The notes beneath the pieces were generated by a model. The model was not told the origin of the DNA. It saw only the letters and a list, made by a program, of their open reading frames with translations, and did no database searches. From positions 124,001 through 188,000 of the forward strand of contig JAMYHL010000003.1 of NCBI GenBank assembly GCA_025531455.1: a stretch of 64,000 nt of DNA. Reading direction: 5' to 3'. Below are positions 47,201-58,895 of this stretch, piece by piece. Numbering within the stretch: position 1 is the first letter of the stretch; every line of letters starts with the position of its first letter. Origin of the DNA: Apiotrichum sp. Y4204 (taxonomy: Eukaryota > Basidiomycota > Tremellomycetes > Trichosporonales > Trichosporonaceae). Both the position numbers and the translations under genes were made by a program.

Positions 47201-47336
47201 TGGGGCGGGCAGCGGTGAGAGGTTGAGCGAGGGGCCCTGCGTGTGAGATGTGCGCGAGGAGAAAACTCACGGTCAGAGGCAGCGGCACCTCGCCCTTGGC
47301 GACCTCGTACCAGCTCGTGAGCTGGGAGCCGTCCAT
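44252..47336 (-). CDS. Kelch-repeat BTB protein (LZTR1/Ral2-like)
   Basis: Two exons (47336-47271 and 47236-44252; intron 34 nt) encode 1016 residues. N-terminal Kelch blades are seen as IFLFGGKLV, MWAFDINTRTWSRV, KLVCFGGMADND, DVWLFDCRSRRWLPQP, KLIVCGGQRLDNSWIYEMNV and FSIWTLDLTKHTWKHIEPP. A BTB domain begins near residue 435 (VSDFQIVCEDGRRIKCSRKV) and a helical BACK-like part follows (FLSKQYKIERLNRLVIHAL). The C-terminal 400 residues are Ser/Pro-rich and disordered. Kelch-BTB proteins serve as substrate adaptors of Cul3 ligases. LZTR1 in animals and Ral2 in fission yeast act on Ras signalling, and this order of domains (Kelch first, BTB second) is theirs. The specific link to Ras is inference. 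Confidence 0.8.
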
Positions 47337-47513
47337 AGTGGGGAGCGCAAGCGGAGGAAGTGCAGTCGATTAGAGCGATGGGGATGTGTTACGAGATGTC
47401 GGGCGAGGTGGGCGAGTGGATGAGATGAAGAGGGATCTGCGTTGGACAATATCCACAAAAACGAGCGACCAAGGCGCAGAGGGATGCGTGTCGGCGTAGA
47501 AGGTGCAGAACGA

Positions 47514-47514
<1 letters not shown>

Positions 47515-47560
<46 letters not shown>

Positions 47561-47585
47561 GGGGGGGGGGGGGGGGGGGGGGGGG
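47515..47585. repeat. 71-nt poly-G (poly-C on minus) tract
   Basis: 45 consecutive G, one T at 47560, then 25 G. The tract lies about 180 bp upstream of the Kelch-BTB start codon, so it reads as poly-C in the likely leader or core promoter of that gene. Confidence 0.95.
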
Positions 47586-48644
47586 CAAGAGCGAACGCGG
47601 ATGCGAGTGACAAGAGTCGAGCGGTCAGACAATAGTCCCAGTCGTCAAAGGCCGTGTGTGCGATGTAATGTGTGTGTATGTGGATGGACGGTATTGTATA
47701 GCCCAGCTATACGTTGTTTGTCCGATGCGATCTATGGTATAAGTCAATCTGTCCGTGCGGGGGCGTGTATGGCGGAAACGCGACAAGAGACGACAACGAG
47801 CGGGAGAAAGGGGTCGATGGGATGAGGAGAGGAGGATAGGAGGATAGGATGAGGATGGGGATCGAGATGGGGATGGAGGCGAGGGGGGTGGTGTTGGCGT
47901 TGGAAAGGGGGGTCCACGGGTGGGATGTGATCGAATGAGACAGCAGGGGAGGCGGCTCTGGACCACACAGCCAGGTCTCTCCAAAGTCCACGCTGGTTAC
48001 GCAACAACAACGCAACAAACCACCTCTGTCTGCACTCTTCACATGCTTTACACCCCCATGCACTGCGCATTCAAGCACCACGACGCTCCAGCATCCATGC
48101 ACGTCGCCAGCATCACCCATTCAGCTTGGTTTGCTCACTCTCTCCCTCTCTCTCTCGGTGACAAGAGACCGTGCACAAAGGAAAAAAGGGAATTTTCCTC
48201 TGTCTCACGTAGCGAGAAACAGCGTGATGCCCGTCCGCCGTCCGCCGCCGCCGCCACACGCCAGGCAGGCAGCCAGTCTGCAACAGGATCTCGACCTCGA
48301 GGGCTGCCCGGGTTTCAATGCTGCACTCCGCACTTGCGTACTGCACGTACCCCGGCGACTGGTCACCGGCGACTGGCCACTGACCACTGACCACTGCACT
48401 GACCACTATGCCACAGGTGGGTGTGCACGGCAATCGATGGCAAAGACAGCCGGCAAAGCCGTGCCACACGCCCAGATACCAGACAAAGCCAAGCCAGCCC
48501 CTGGGCCCCGTTTCCCTGGCGCGCGGCCTTCCATGGCGACAGACAATAGCGACGAGACGCCACGGTCTCTTCTGCGTACAGCATTCCTCGCCCGAGCGGG
48601 GCAAGAGGGAATGGGGTCGAGGGGGGAGCGGAACAGGGAGCCGG

Positions 48645-48708
48645 CGGAGCGCGGAGTGCGGAGACTGGAACGCGGAGCGTGGAGCGCGGAGCGCGGAGAG
48701 CCGAGTCT
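48645..48708. repeat. GCGGAGC/GCGGAGT short tandem repeats
   Basis: Imperfect copies of a 7-9-nt unit (GCGGAGCGC, GCGGAGTGC, GCGGAGAGC) in intergenic DNA. Confidence 0.7.
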
Positions 48709-49797
48709 AGCTCGGCCACTTACCAACGGGACTCGCTGGCGCAGAGCTTGAGACGCGAGACGCGGGACTCTGGACTCGAGACGGTGTCGGAGTTGAAGCC
48801 GAGGGAAGGGAGGGGAGGGAGTCGAGAGTCGGGGTCGAGAGTCGCTATGCTGGCGATCAGTCCGGCGGCTCTGTTCTTTCTGTTCTGGCGATGATCGGGT
48901 GGAGTGGAATGTAAAGAGACAACAGGCGGATAGATGCGGGGTGTGCGAGCGCGCGAGCATGCATGGGTCGGCGGCATGCATTCGTCCACTTGGCCACTTG
49001 AGCATGGGTCGCAACCCACGGGCATAAAGTCCATGGCCAGGCTCGCAAGCTCGCATGCAGCTCGCATTGTCTCTCTTGGGACAGGTAGAACGAGGCTTTC
49101 GATCCTGCGTATCCTGCGTAGAATCCTGCATCCTGTCCTGGAATCCTTTCATTCGGCGCCGTGGCGCGTCCCCGTCCTGGAATGTCTCGCGGGCTCACGG
49201 AACGAGCAACTCGCCGCGCTCGCCGCCACCCCCACAGCGCGGTGCGCGCCGCGAGTGCCGCGAGCGCCGCGAGCTGTGAGCCCGAGAAGAGAGGGGTCGA
49301 GAGATTGGCCGGGGAGGCGGGAGATTGACGCGCGCCTGCGGCTTGCTGTCATGTCATGTTCTCATGTTAATCTCTCTCGAGCTTGGGCTTGCGACGAGCA
49401 AGTATGTACATGTCGTACGCACGCGGCTCCACATGCATGCGTCGGAGGATAACTACGGCACTACGACGTACTCTACATGCATATACTCTGCAGTCATGCA
49501 AGTCAACATCATCTCCCGGCTGCAACACCTGCTTATTGCTCATTTGCGGGAGCGCCAACGCGCCAGGACATTAAGGGTCGCCCGCGTCCCGGGTCTCGGG
49601 AGAGTTGCCCGGCGTGAGGGCTCTGGCGTCGGGCGTCATGCCCTCGCTGGATCGCACGCCAGGCATGCGGCAGGGTCTGGCCGCATGGCCGACATGTTCT
49701 GGTACTCTGGTACTCTGGTGGGTCTGTCTGCCCAGCTATCGAATGACAGCGACCACAGAAAGCAGGGAGGCACGACGCCACGCGCCACAGTGGACGA

Positions 49798-49830
49798 CAA
49801 GCTGCGACAAGCTGCGACAAGCTGCGACAA
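49798..49830. repeat. AAGCTGCGAC tandem repeat
   Basis: Three nearly perfect 10-nt copies, with a further related copy at about 49838-49848, in intergenic DNA. Confidence 0.85.
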
Positions 49831-50889
49831 GTACGAGCTGCGACAAGACGTGAGCACCGTAGCGCGAAGCTCAGAACTCTCTGCTCACAGCTGCATTATC
49901 AGTACATGCCAGTACTGTAGTGCGCAGCCCCTCAGCATGATCTTGATCCATGATCTTTTCGCAGAATCGCATTCTATGTGCTCCATTGCAACGAGTCATA
50001 CCTCCGGCAATGACACGCCAAATTCCGCCACTGACACAGACGTACGGACAGTGTTCGACGGAAGATCAGGAAAAACAGCATATCCTTATACCCATACCCC
50101 AGCTCCCCAGCCCAGATCCCCGCCTTCAACAGCCCCGCCCTCCAGCTTAACAGCGTTCAGCTACACGCCCATTCTTCGCCGCCCGGCGCCCTGTGGCGCG
50201 GGAACGGGGGCAACTGTACAGAATATACAGAACTGTATGATGGCCGGAGACGCGCGGAACGAAGAAGACTCGAGCTTAGGATTCTCGATGGGGATCGGGG
50301 CGTATACTTGACACGAGTGGGGTGTGGGCGTCAGCGGCGCAGCGGGGCAGCGGCGGAGTGGCGGTTTCTCGACCCACGAGAGGCAGGATCAGGATCCAGC
50401 AACGAGAGAGATCGAGAGATCGAGAGCTCCCGGGCCACGATCCGCCTATACATACCCCACACCCGACGCCAGATGAACACGCTACAAGCTGCCGGCAAGC
50501 GTCACGTCGGACGCACGGCGACATGGTCATGTTCAGGTTTGTGCGCGATCATGTCATCTCGGATATGCCCCGCCCCTGGGGTCTCCGCTCGTTTCGTCTC
50601 GATCCTCCGTTGCTCTCTTTGGTCGATCGCGATGCATGTGTACTGACTGCACCGGCATTGGCATCGGCACCTCCTTTCGGACTCTATCACCCTCGTTGTT
50701 TGACATAATGGACATACCCCCATGCGTTAGCGCGGGAGAAAGTGCCGCGGCACGGCCCGGCCATCCTCCGATCCTCGGCCGGTTCCTGCCCGTCCTGTTG
50801 CACTCATGCATGCCTGAACAAGATTACTACACAGATGCCAATGGCGGGCAGTGATGATAGTGCTATTCGTTTCTATTGCGGTCCGTTTC

Positions 50890-53800
50890 TCATCCAACAA
50901 CGCGCTTGTAGAACCTGCTGTCAGCAATCATTAGTGTCAACTACTCACAGAATGTATGCCGGACGCGACTGAACGTCCTCGCGGCGCACGGGCGTGCACC
51001 TGCTGTCGTCGCAGAACATCCACTCGTCCGCCGAGCGAACGTATGCCGTATCTGTCATCAGTCTCAGTCTTCCCTCCCCATTATACTCACAATGACCACT
51101 GGACAGTGTGCCCATGTGGTTACTGACACCGTAGAGATCGTACTTGAACGGTCCGACCTGCGTGCGCGGGTCATCCAAATCCTCATTGCCAGTCGGTTGG
51201 CGCGGGGGAACGAATCGGGTGAGGTCGAGCCCCTCAAGCGGAAAGTTGACTGCCGTCTCCGACTTGTTCCAAAACCGCCCGCCGTTGACAGGCAGGAAGC
51301 GCTTCAGCTGCACGAGCAGAACCGGTGGCAGTCGGACCAGCGTGAGCGTCTTGGACGCCCGGCGGTGGACTTTGCAGCGTGGGCAGTACCTGTTGTCAGA
51401 TTGTGTAGGTGAAAGCTTGGCAGAAAAGCACACCTACCATTTCTCGTCGCCGTCAAGGATTTCAGGGCGCACCCAGCGGTCAAAGAGCTCGGTGAGGCGT
51501 ACAGGGCTGTTGCTCGCCGGCAAGTCGAGCGTGAGCCATTGGAACGAGTCGTAGACCGTAGATGTCTGGGGTTAGTCAAACCCAGCCAGCGTGTTGCCGA
51601 CGCAAAGCTGGTACTCACTTTGTGACAGGTCAAGCACTCCATGCGGTTCATGTACTGGCCCTGGAAGAGATCCACGATAAAGCTGTCATTCCGCATCTTG
51701 TAGATCTGCCACTCTTTGTCGGACGCAATCTGCGGCGGCAGCGTCTCGAGGGCCGCCTCGCGCTCGGGACTCATCTCAATGGGTTTTGGCCGCACCTTGA
51801 TGCGGTTCAGATCTTCGTGTAACCCGTCCATTACGAATGAGAGGAACTCTTGCGAGTCGTGCTGCTCCGTGCCCGCAAAGTCAGACTTGAACTTTATGAT
51901 CGATTTCTGTTGTCAGCTGGAACTATGTGCTGGAGCTCACTCTGAATGAAATGGGCGACAAAAAGTTGTAGTTTTCGCCCCACAGCGCGCTGAGCAGCTC
52001 GGCGAATGCGTGCGCGAGATCGCCTCGGGTGCCGAGGTTGTTGTATATGTTGACGTCGCGCTTGTACCGCCCATCGAGGAAAAAGCGCGCAAACGGGAAC
52101 GTCGCAGACAGACACTGAATCGTCGAGTTCATGTAGCACGTGTTGCCCAGATTCTTCAAACCAGTAATGCCGAGCTTGGGATTGACCCAGTACCGCACAC
52201 CGGTGCTGGACGTGATCTGGTCCGTGGGGCGCAGAGATGTGGTGCGTGGACCGGGAGGCGGACGGGGGTCGACCCGCTCAAGGCTGTGCGACGCGGCAAT
52301 TGGCGGCGGCTGGGGAATGTGGCCGAGCGCATGCGCCTGCGGGTAGTCGATCGAGGGGCGGTGAGGGGCATTGAACGCGCCAGAGTACTGCTGGTTGTCG
52401 TAGGAGCTTTGGCGCCGTGTTCCCGATCCGGGATGGATGGAGGCGCGCGGAGGTGGTGCTATCGGTGGTTGCGCGGTGCTGTACGATGAGACCGACGAAC
52501 TGTGCCCGTGGCGCGGGGGCAGCGCCGGTGGGGATATGCCGGTGCTCCGTGATGACGCAGGTGGGCTCGAGTAGTAGTTTGACGAGTATGTGTTTCCACC
52601 TGAGAGGGACGCGGAGTGGTGGTGGTACTGATACGGCACGGCAATCGGCCCAGACATCGACCCAGACATGGACTGTGGGGTGCCGCCGCTGAACTGCAAG
52701 GTGAGCTCATCCTCCATATGCTACTTACATTCTCAGTGATGTCCTTAGCATATCGTGAGGGGCGGGATATGTGCGCGTTTCTGCTGAGGGGCCGCGGTGA
52801 CGAGTCAGATCTGAAGTCAGTTGAGGCAACCCTGAATCCACTCACGAGCCATGGCCGTTTGCCAACGCTGTCGACTGCTGCTGGTGCTGTTGCTGTTGGT
52901 GCTGCTGCTGCTTCTGCTGCTGCTGTTTCTGCATGAGCTGCTGGTGCTGAAGGTTTGCGGCGTAGCGCTGGCCGATAAACGCGCGCCACGCATCGTACCC
53001 GCCAATCAAGAGCGCCGGGAAACGAGGCAGCGGCTTGACAAACTCGTTCTCGCCGATGATGTCAAACAGTCGACCGGCGGCTGTCGGCGACTCGCCCTTC
53101 TTCGGCAGCCGAGTTGAACGCGTGTCGTAGATTACACAGAGGTCATAACGCGACCGGTTCTCGAACGCGAGACGCTGAGCCTCTGTCGATAACGACATTG
53201 CATTCTCGAGTCCTGTCGAGTCGAGGCTGAGGGTCAGGACGCGAGTTCCGAAAGTCTTTGGATAACTCACTTTTCGCGCATCAGAATGGTTGGGTCAATC
53301 CACACCACATTAATCTTGCATCCCCGCTGGACGTACTCAGACCCAAGGTATCCGCGGATAAACTCCTCTTCCGGGCGGACATCCAAGAGCAGCACATCGA
53401 CCGAGAGGTTGAGAAAGTAGGAGCGCAAGGTCTCGGGGGTGATGCTGGTCGAGAACGGAAAGTCGGGCTTCTTGCCATGAGTGACTGCCCAGCCCCCCGC
53501 CGGTGCCTGTGCTGTTGCTGTCTGAGCTGCCGTAGTCTGAGCTGTCGTCGCATGAGCTGCAGTCTTGGTCTGCTGAGGTGATATTGACGGCGTCGGGAAC
53601 TTTACGCCACCGATCGCAGGTTCTGGTGCGAGCGAGGAGTCCTGTGGGGGCTGTCGTGGCACTTGCGGTTGCCATGACGGATATGCCTGGTGCTGGTCCT
53701 TTGAGAACAAATCTGGTGGAATCTCGCTCGATGCTGCTGGCGTTGCCGGTCGTGACGGCCTGTCCGCCGTCGAATCTAGTTTAGGTGCTTCTGGCGGCGA

Positions 53801-55339
53801 CGCAGAGAGCGACAGCGAGGATTGCGGCACATGTCTCGCGGGTGTGCTGGCTGGCCGCTTGATATCCGTCATGAGATCGGGGCTGGGAGGGGATGGCGCG
53901 GCGTCAGTAGGCTCAGTCACGTCGAGCGCAGGGGGTGGAGGAAGCGGGAGAAGGGTAGGTGATGTCCCTGGTGTCGCCTGTTGCTGTCCGGGGACATTGG
54001 AGGGAACGGAGGGAAGATCGAGCAGCGAGAGTGCACCCAGGTCAGGCAGACGATCCGCATTCTCCGACTGCTCGGCTGGCGGTGGGGGAACCGGGGCGCG
54101 AGGGGCGTGCTGTCCGTTGGTCTTTTCTGCTGGGACTGGGGGGATCACAAAGCCATCGTCGTCAAACTGCTTTCCAAAGTTGTCGAGCGAGGGGAATGCC
54201 TTTTCGAACTTGTCTAGTTCGTCGCCCGTTGAGACACCCGATGCGGCCGAGCCCCGCCTCGAGTCGAGTGATGATGGAAGTGCCGCGAGATGTCCACGCG
54301 GAGATTGTGCAGGACGGCTGGGGCTACCGTGCACAGGCGGCGACGTTCCTCCCTGGCTACCGCCGCCGTTTGAAAGTGCGTGTAGGGATTGGATCGATGG
54401 TGGGCGTGGTAAACTCGACCCGGACCCACCGCGGGAATGCTGGCTTCGTGGTCCGGATGGGGGTGGAGGTGGTGGTGCCGCTGCCGCGGTCGCGCTCGTG
54501 AAGTGGCGTGCACTAGGGAGCACGCTCGTAGGTGCCGGCGGAGGGGATACTGGTGAGGTATTGGCTGGAGGCGGGGCCGGGACGTTGGCGCTTGGTGCCG
54601 GGTCAGTGGGAGACCGTGCAACGGGGTCCCGGGCGATTCGCGACGAGTTTCCAACATCCATTCCGCTACCCTTGAGCGCCTTCAGGCGTTCGGCAATCGA
54701 CCCGCCTGCCTCGCTGTCGATGGATGGTGATGAACTGCATGTCAGCAGGTACAGTTGGGGGAAGGCCATGACGCAACGTACCGGTGCCCTGGAAGTGCTG
54801 GCGGTGCTGTTGTTCGCGTGTGCGACGTTCTATGTGATGTGCCACTGGCGTCAGTACTAGTTCCTCAACACCTGCCAACACCCACGCGCTCAGTTCCGGA
54901 TACAGCTCGACCTTGAGCTTCGACGCCTTGTCCTTGCGGATATCAAACAGCTGTGGTGTGAGCAAACTCGAATCGCGGACCAGGAGCCGGCCGGGCTGCA
55001 TCTCCCGCTGGGGGTGCTTCCAACACAACGTACCGGCTTGAGTTTGTCGAACCGTGCGCGAAACGCAGCGTCCTTCCGCGTCTCGCTGAAGCGCGGACTG
55101 ACACGCATGTTGAGGAACGTGTTGCAGAACGACAGGCAAGCGGCGAGGACGGCCGCCTTGCTGGGATTCGCGCGGTGCTCGGCGTCGCGCACCGCCTGGT
55201 CGTACGTCTCGGTGAGCGTGAGAAGGTCGTACGGCGACTTGTGCGCGGCATCATCCTTGCTCATCGCATCCGTGTGCGCGACGAGCTCCTTCCACGGCAC
55301 GCCGTCGAGCGCCGGCGGCGAAGGAAGGTGCCGGACCAT
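50890..55339 (-). CDS. DOA4: Ubiquitin carboxyl-terminal hydrolase, Doa4/USP8 type
   Basis: A cysteine protease that removes ubiquitin from cargo at endosomes in the Doa4/USP8 group. Domains in order: an N-terminal helical region (SPYDLLTLTETYDQAVRDAE onward, USP8-dimer/MIT-like), a long Pro/Ser-rich linker, a rhodanese domain (VDVLLLDVRPEEEFIRGYLG to PRFPALLIGGYDAWRAFIG), a poly-Gln run (QKQQQQKQQQHQQQQ), then the USP core. The Cys box is GLKNLGNTCYMNS. Zinc-finger CXXC pairs are CLTC and CPRC, and the His box is built across an intron (SGHY joined to TAYVRS). The end is SRPAYILFYKRVVG after a 34-nt intron. Many introns are present. The exon joins between about 54760 and 54990 could not be made to agree in phase, so that part of the model is provisional. 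Confidence 0.9.
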
Positions 55340-56939
55340 GGTGGATGGGAAACAGTGGTGGCGCCAGAGGTGGTCGGCAGCCTACGGGCCGGGGTAGGAG
55401 ACAAGGAGGAGAAGTGGGATCAAGCGGGATGGAAGCAGGAGCGGACACAGACTCCGGGTCCAGCGCGTTAGACACTACCGGTGCATAAGCGTCTGGTGAG
55501 TGGGAGCGCGGTGCGGCGTTGTGGGGAAGTTCGTGCAAGTTTGTGTTGATGTCTGTTGCGGAGATGCTCGAGGCCGCGAACCGAGTGGCGTGAAGCTGGC
55601 GTACCCTGCCCTCACAGATAGAAGAGAGTTGGTGTGTATGGGAGTGAGTTGTGTTGCGTTGAACAATATCGATAGATCGAGAGGAGTAGTGTGTGTACCA
55701 CGATTAGTGTTGCTTGTCACCGTCGAGCGTGGCGAGCAGCGCGCAGCGAGCAGCAGCCACCAGCAGCGCGCAGCATGGCACCATATCACCATTACAGCCG
55801 ATTGATGCAGCATGCGGGGCAGTGTGGGGCAAGATTGTAATCCTCATCGACTCAAACATATTACAAATCACTTTTGCCATTGTATTGCCCATCCGTGGCG
55901 CATTACAGAACCCCCAGTGCCTAATTAGCTTTTCTTTGTGATTCCGGCGCTGGCGTCATAACCTGACTCAAGCTACCCTAGCCCAGCCTAGCCCCAGTGC
56001 ACGTGAGGGACCGCTACGGGGGTGAGGGACCGCTACGGGGCAGCCGCAGCATCTGTCCGCAGTCCGCGCCACTCACCACACTGAACTCACTTCAAAGTCG
56101 CATCATCTCGAGAGAACTCATACACCGCTTCCGAGTGTGATGCGCCGGGCGGTGCGTAGACTGACACAGCGACGCAGCGGCGCAGCGACGGGGGTGAGAT
56201 GAGCTCGGTGTTTGGCGTTTGAGGTGCGTAGCGAAGTGTGGTAGCGAAGTGTGGAGGTGTGAGACTGGGGCGTGTGCTGTGCTCCGGTGCTCCGGTGTTC
56301 CGTCCGGTGCTCCCGTGTGCTTCGATCACGTCGCGTCCCCTTGACCTTGACTCTCCATCGCTTCCATCCCGTCCGCTCCTATATATCCGTCGGGCCTCTC
56401 TTCTTGAGGCCAACTGACAACTGACATTGCACGGAACTCTATGCGCCGCGATGCCTTCACATGATGCAATGTATGCGCTGCTGTTCCAAGCTCCGCTTGT
56501 GACTATGTATCCGAACACCAATCCTCGCCCCTCATCTGGCGCTGCTGCTGGTGTTTGATTCTCGGGCGACGATCGAGACAATCCGGAACGCCAGAACCCA
56601 CACCTATCAAGATGGATCAGCGCGAGCTAACCGCTAATCTGCTGATATGCCGATCTGCTGATCCGCCAATCCTCTGATCATGAGGGCCGATCAATAACCC
56701 GTGCCACACTCCTACCCGCGCGCCGACTCTCTGAGCTGTGCCGACCAGGAGGCATTCTAGTATATACAGAGGGAAAGCTACGGAGCTAAGCCAAGGAAAG
56801 AAAGGAACCGTACCGCGGAAAATGGTGCGTCGGACCCGTCGGCCGAGTCTATGCAGATGAAAGAAAATGGAAATGAGCGACCCGGATGCGACTCTGAATC
56901 CCAGCGACACCCCTGCGCGCCTTGGGACCATCCCGCCAC
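55340..56939. other. Intergenic region
   Basis: About 1.6 kb. It contains a two-copy tandem GTGAGGGACCGCTACGGGG (about 56002-56040), a two-copy GTAGCGAAGTGTGG (about 56229-56256), GCTCCGGT units (about 56280-56310) and GATCTGCTGAT-type units (about 56635-56670). A TATATA motif lies at about 56388. A 164-codon minus-strand frame (56087-56581) has no protein-like features. No gene is called. Confidence 0.5.
56002..56040. repeat. 19-nt tandem duplication
   Basis: Two direct copies of GTGAGGGACCGCTACGGGG in intergenic DNA. Confidence 0.9.
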
Positions 56940-58895
56940 TCACTGCCGCCGCGAATCCCAGTCGGGGTTATACATTGGGGGCAGCGCGACGTTCTCCACT
57001 TGCTCCGGCTCGGCCTGCTCCCCGACAGGCTGGAGCGTGCCCATGTCGTTCTCGTGGTAGACGTTTTGGCGCCTAAGCGGTGACTGGGAGGCGACGAACA
57101 ACGGCGTCTGGCCGCTCGGTGACGTCGTGGTGTCGGCCGTGTCGGTCTTGGCCATTGTCATGCTGGGATGTCAGTATCGACAAAGGTAAGCGATGGCGCA
57201 ACGCACGGAGTCTGGCCGACGACCGATGACCGCGAAGATCGCTCTGATGAGCTCGTGATGAAGGGGTGCGGGTGCGGGACGAACGGTGTGGCCTGCGGAC
57301 CGGATCTGTGATGTCAGTTCACTGTCCCCGGTCCAGTTGCGGAAACTCACTCAGCCTCGCGCAACCCGGTCGGCGAGGCCTTTGGCCAATCGTACTCGAC
57401 GCTGTCATCGCTAGGCAGTCAGAATGGAATCTCATCATATCGGTGGCGACTTACTCCAGGGGGTTACGAGGCGTAATGTGACTGTCACGGTTCCTGCGGC
57501 GGCGGCAGTAGCAGATAATGAAGAGGGCGAGAAGGAGGGCGACACCGACAATGGAGCCGACGACGGCGCCAGCAATGGTGCCTACGTTGGAGCTATCCTT
57601 GCGATCGCTAGTAGCCCTTCCTACAGTCGAGGTGGGGCCGCGACGGTCGTCGCCTTGGTTGCTTTGGACATGCCTCCGGGGGAGGTGGACGAAGTGGACG
57701 GCACGTCTTCGGCAGGGTTCCACTCGGACGAGTAGAAGGTCAGGCTCGTCAGGCCGAGATCGTTGCCTCCCTGGCCGTCGTTGAGTGGGCCGGGACGCAG
57801 CGTAAGCTTGTACTGGACCTTGGGGTCGAGAGGGGTAACGAAGAGGATGGCATTGGAAAAGTAATACTTTTCCGAACTGCGCAGATTAAGGAACTGGAAA
57901 CCGGTCTGTGGGGGGTTTCCGCCGCGCATTCCCGGGCGGCCAGGAAGACTTGGATCGGAGATGACGTCCACCCACGGACCGGTTGGGCCAAAAGTACCGT
58001 TGAGCATCAAGAAGGAAGTTCGCGGCGGCGGCGTGATGGTGAATACGTCGTCGGTCCACCGACGAATAAAGACCATGTTTACGGGAGCCTCTGGTTGTCC
58101 ATCTGCTAGGTTAGTCCAACACAGCGACTCTTTACGAGGGCTTCATAATTCACGCACTTGCACGTGGCGATGAGGAAAGGACATCTCTGGCATTGTTTTT
58201 GGGAAGTGAGTAGTACTCGCTCTGCATTACTGTTCCGTTGACGACGAAAGGTACGACCTTCTTCTTCACCTGGTCGATTGATGGGCTATGGATGTCAGCA
58301 ACCGTGACAAACGGGGTGGCACTGGCAGTGGCAGAGAGCGTCAGCTGGAGCATCACCCGCACGTTCTCTATCTGTCCAGACTTGTCCAATGTGTCCCTCT
58401 CTCACGCTCCACTGATTCTGTCACTTACGCTTCAGACTCGATTTTAGTGTGTATGGTAACCCAAGTAATCTCCGTGCCGTTCCCGGAGGAAGAGCCATAG
58501 AAATCGTAAAAGTCCGGCTCGAGGTCTTTGATATCAAGCACTTGCAGCTGCTCTGACGGGGCGAATCTGCTCTCGGGGAGGGGGGTCGCCTTGTCGCTGA
58601 GTCGGGCCCGTATTCCGACGGGATTAAGACCATGGACAGTGATGCCGGTACCGTAGAACTTTGTCGAGAAGTTCCGGAGTGCCGCGGGGTCGGCTCCCTC
58701 GACTGTGAACTTGAAAACGTCCTGTGGGGACATTGGGTCTGGCGGCGATCCGAGTCGGTCTTGCACGGGGAAGCCGGAGTAGCGCATCAGAGGGCTCAGC
58801 GCGGGAAGGTCGTAGGACATGTTGAGGGTGGGGTTGAACGCGGCGATGTCGGGCACGAAGGCGAGGGCCGCCGCCAGAATCGCCGAGGAGCGCAT
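56940..58895 (-). CDS. Single-pass membrane protein with jelly-roll-like ectodomain and PPxY tail
   Basis: About 530 residues in seven exons. A signal peptide (MRSSAILAAALAFVPDIAA) precedes an ectodomain with N-glycosylation sites (NMS, NGT) and two modules. The first runs from YDLPALSPLMRYSG through FYGTGITVHGLNPV; the second contains SFLMLNGTFGPTGPWVDVIS and QYKLTLRPGP. This pattern fits the paired galactose-binding-like modules of many basidiomycete receptor-like surface proteins. A Ser/Thr linker leads to GTIAGAVVGSIVGVALLLAL and CYCRRRR. The cytoplasmic tail ends with ENVALPPMYNPDW, where PPMY is a PPxY motif that could recruit a Nedd4/Rsp5 ligase. A 32-nt intron (57593-57624) is required to keep the frame before the TM helix. 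Function is unknown. Confidence 0.7.

Larger units (their letters stand above)
47337..50889. other. Long intergenic region with low-complexity tracts
   Basis: About 3.5 kb. It begins with the Kelch-BTB leader containing the poly-G tract (listed separately) and a CT-rich minus-strand promoter at about 47820-47950. Further on are many short tandem tracts: GACCACTG units (about 48375-48405), GCGGAGC units (about 48645-48708), CCGCGAG units (about 49245-49275), AAGCTGCGAC units (about 49798-49830) and GAGATC units (about 50405-50425). A short frame at 50476-50646 has a TATA-like sequence before it but no protein features. No gene is supported. Confidence 0.5.

Noticed and set aside
47515..47585. 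Poly-Pro or poly-Gly proteins read through the homopolymer
   Set aside because: The three frames across a G/C homopolymer are automatically open; there is no supporting exon structure.
48131..48751. 206-codon plus-strand frame
   Set aside because: Crosses the GCGGAGC repeats and yields low-complexity Arg/Glu text; no family resemblance.
56087..56581. 164-codon minus-strand frame upstream of the deubiquitinase gene
   Set aside because: Covers local tandem repeats and has no recognisable protein feature.
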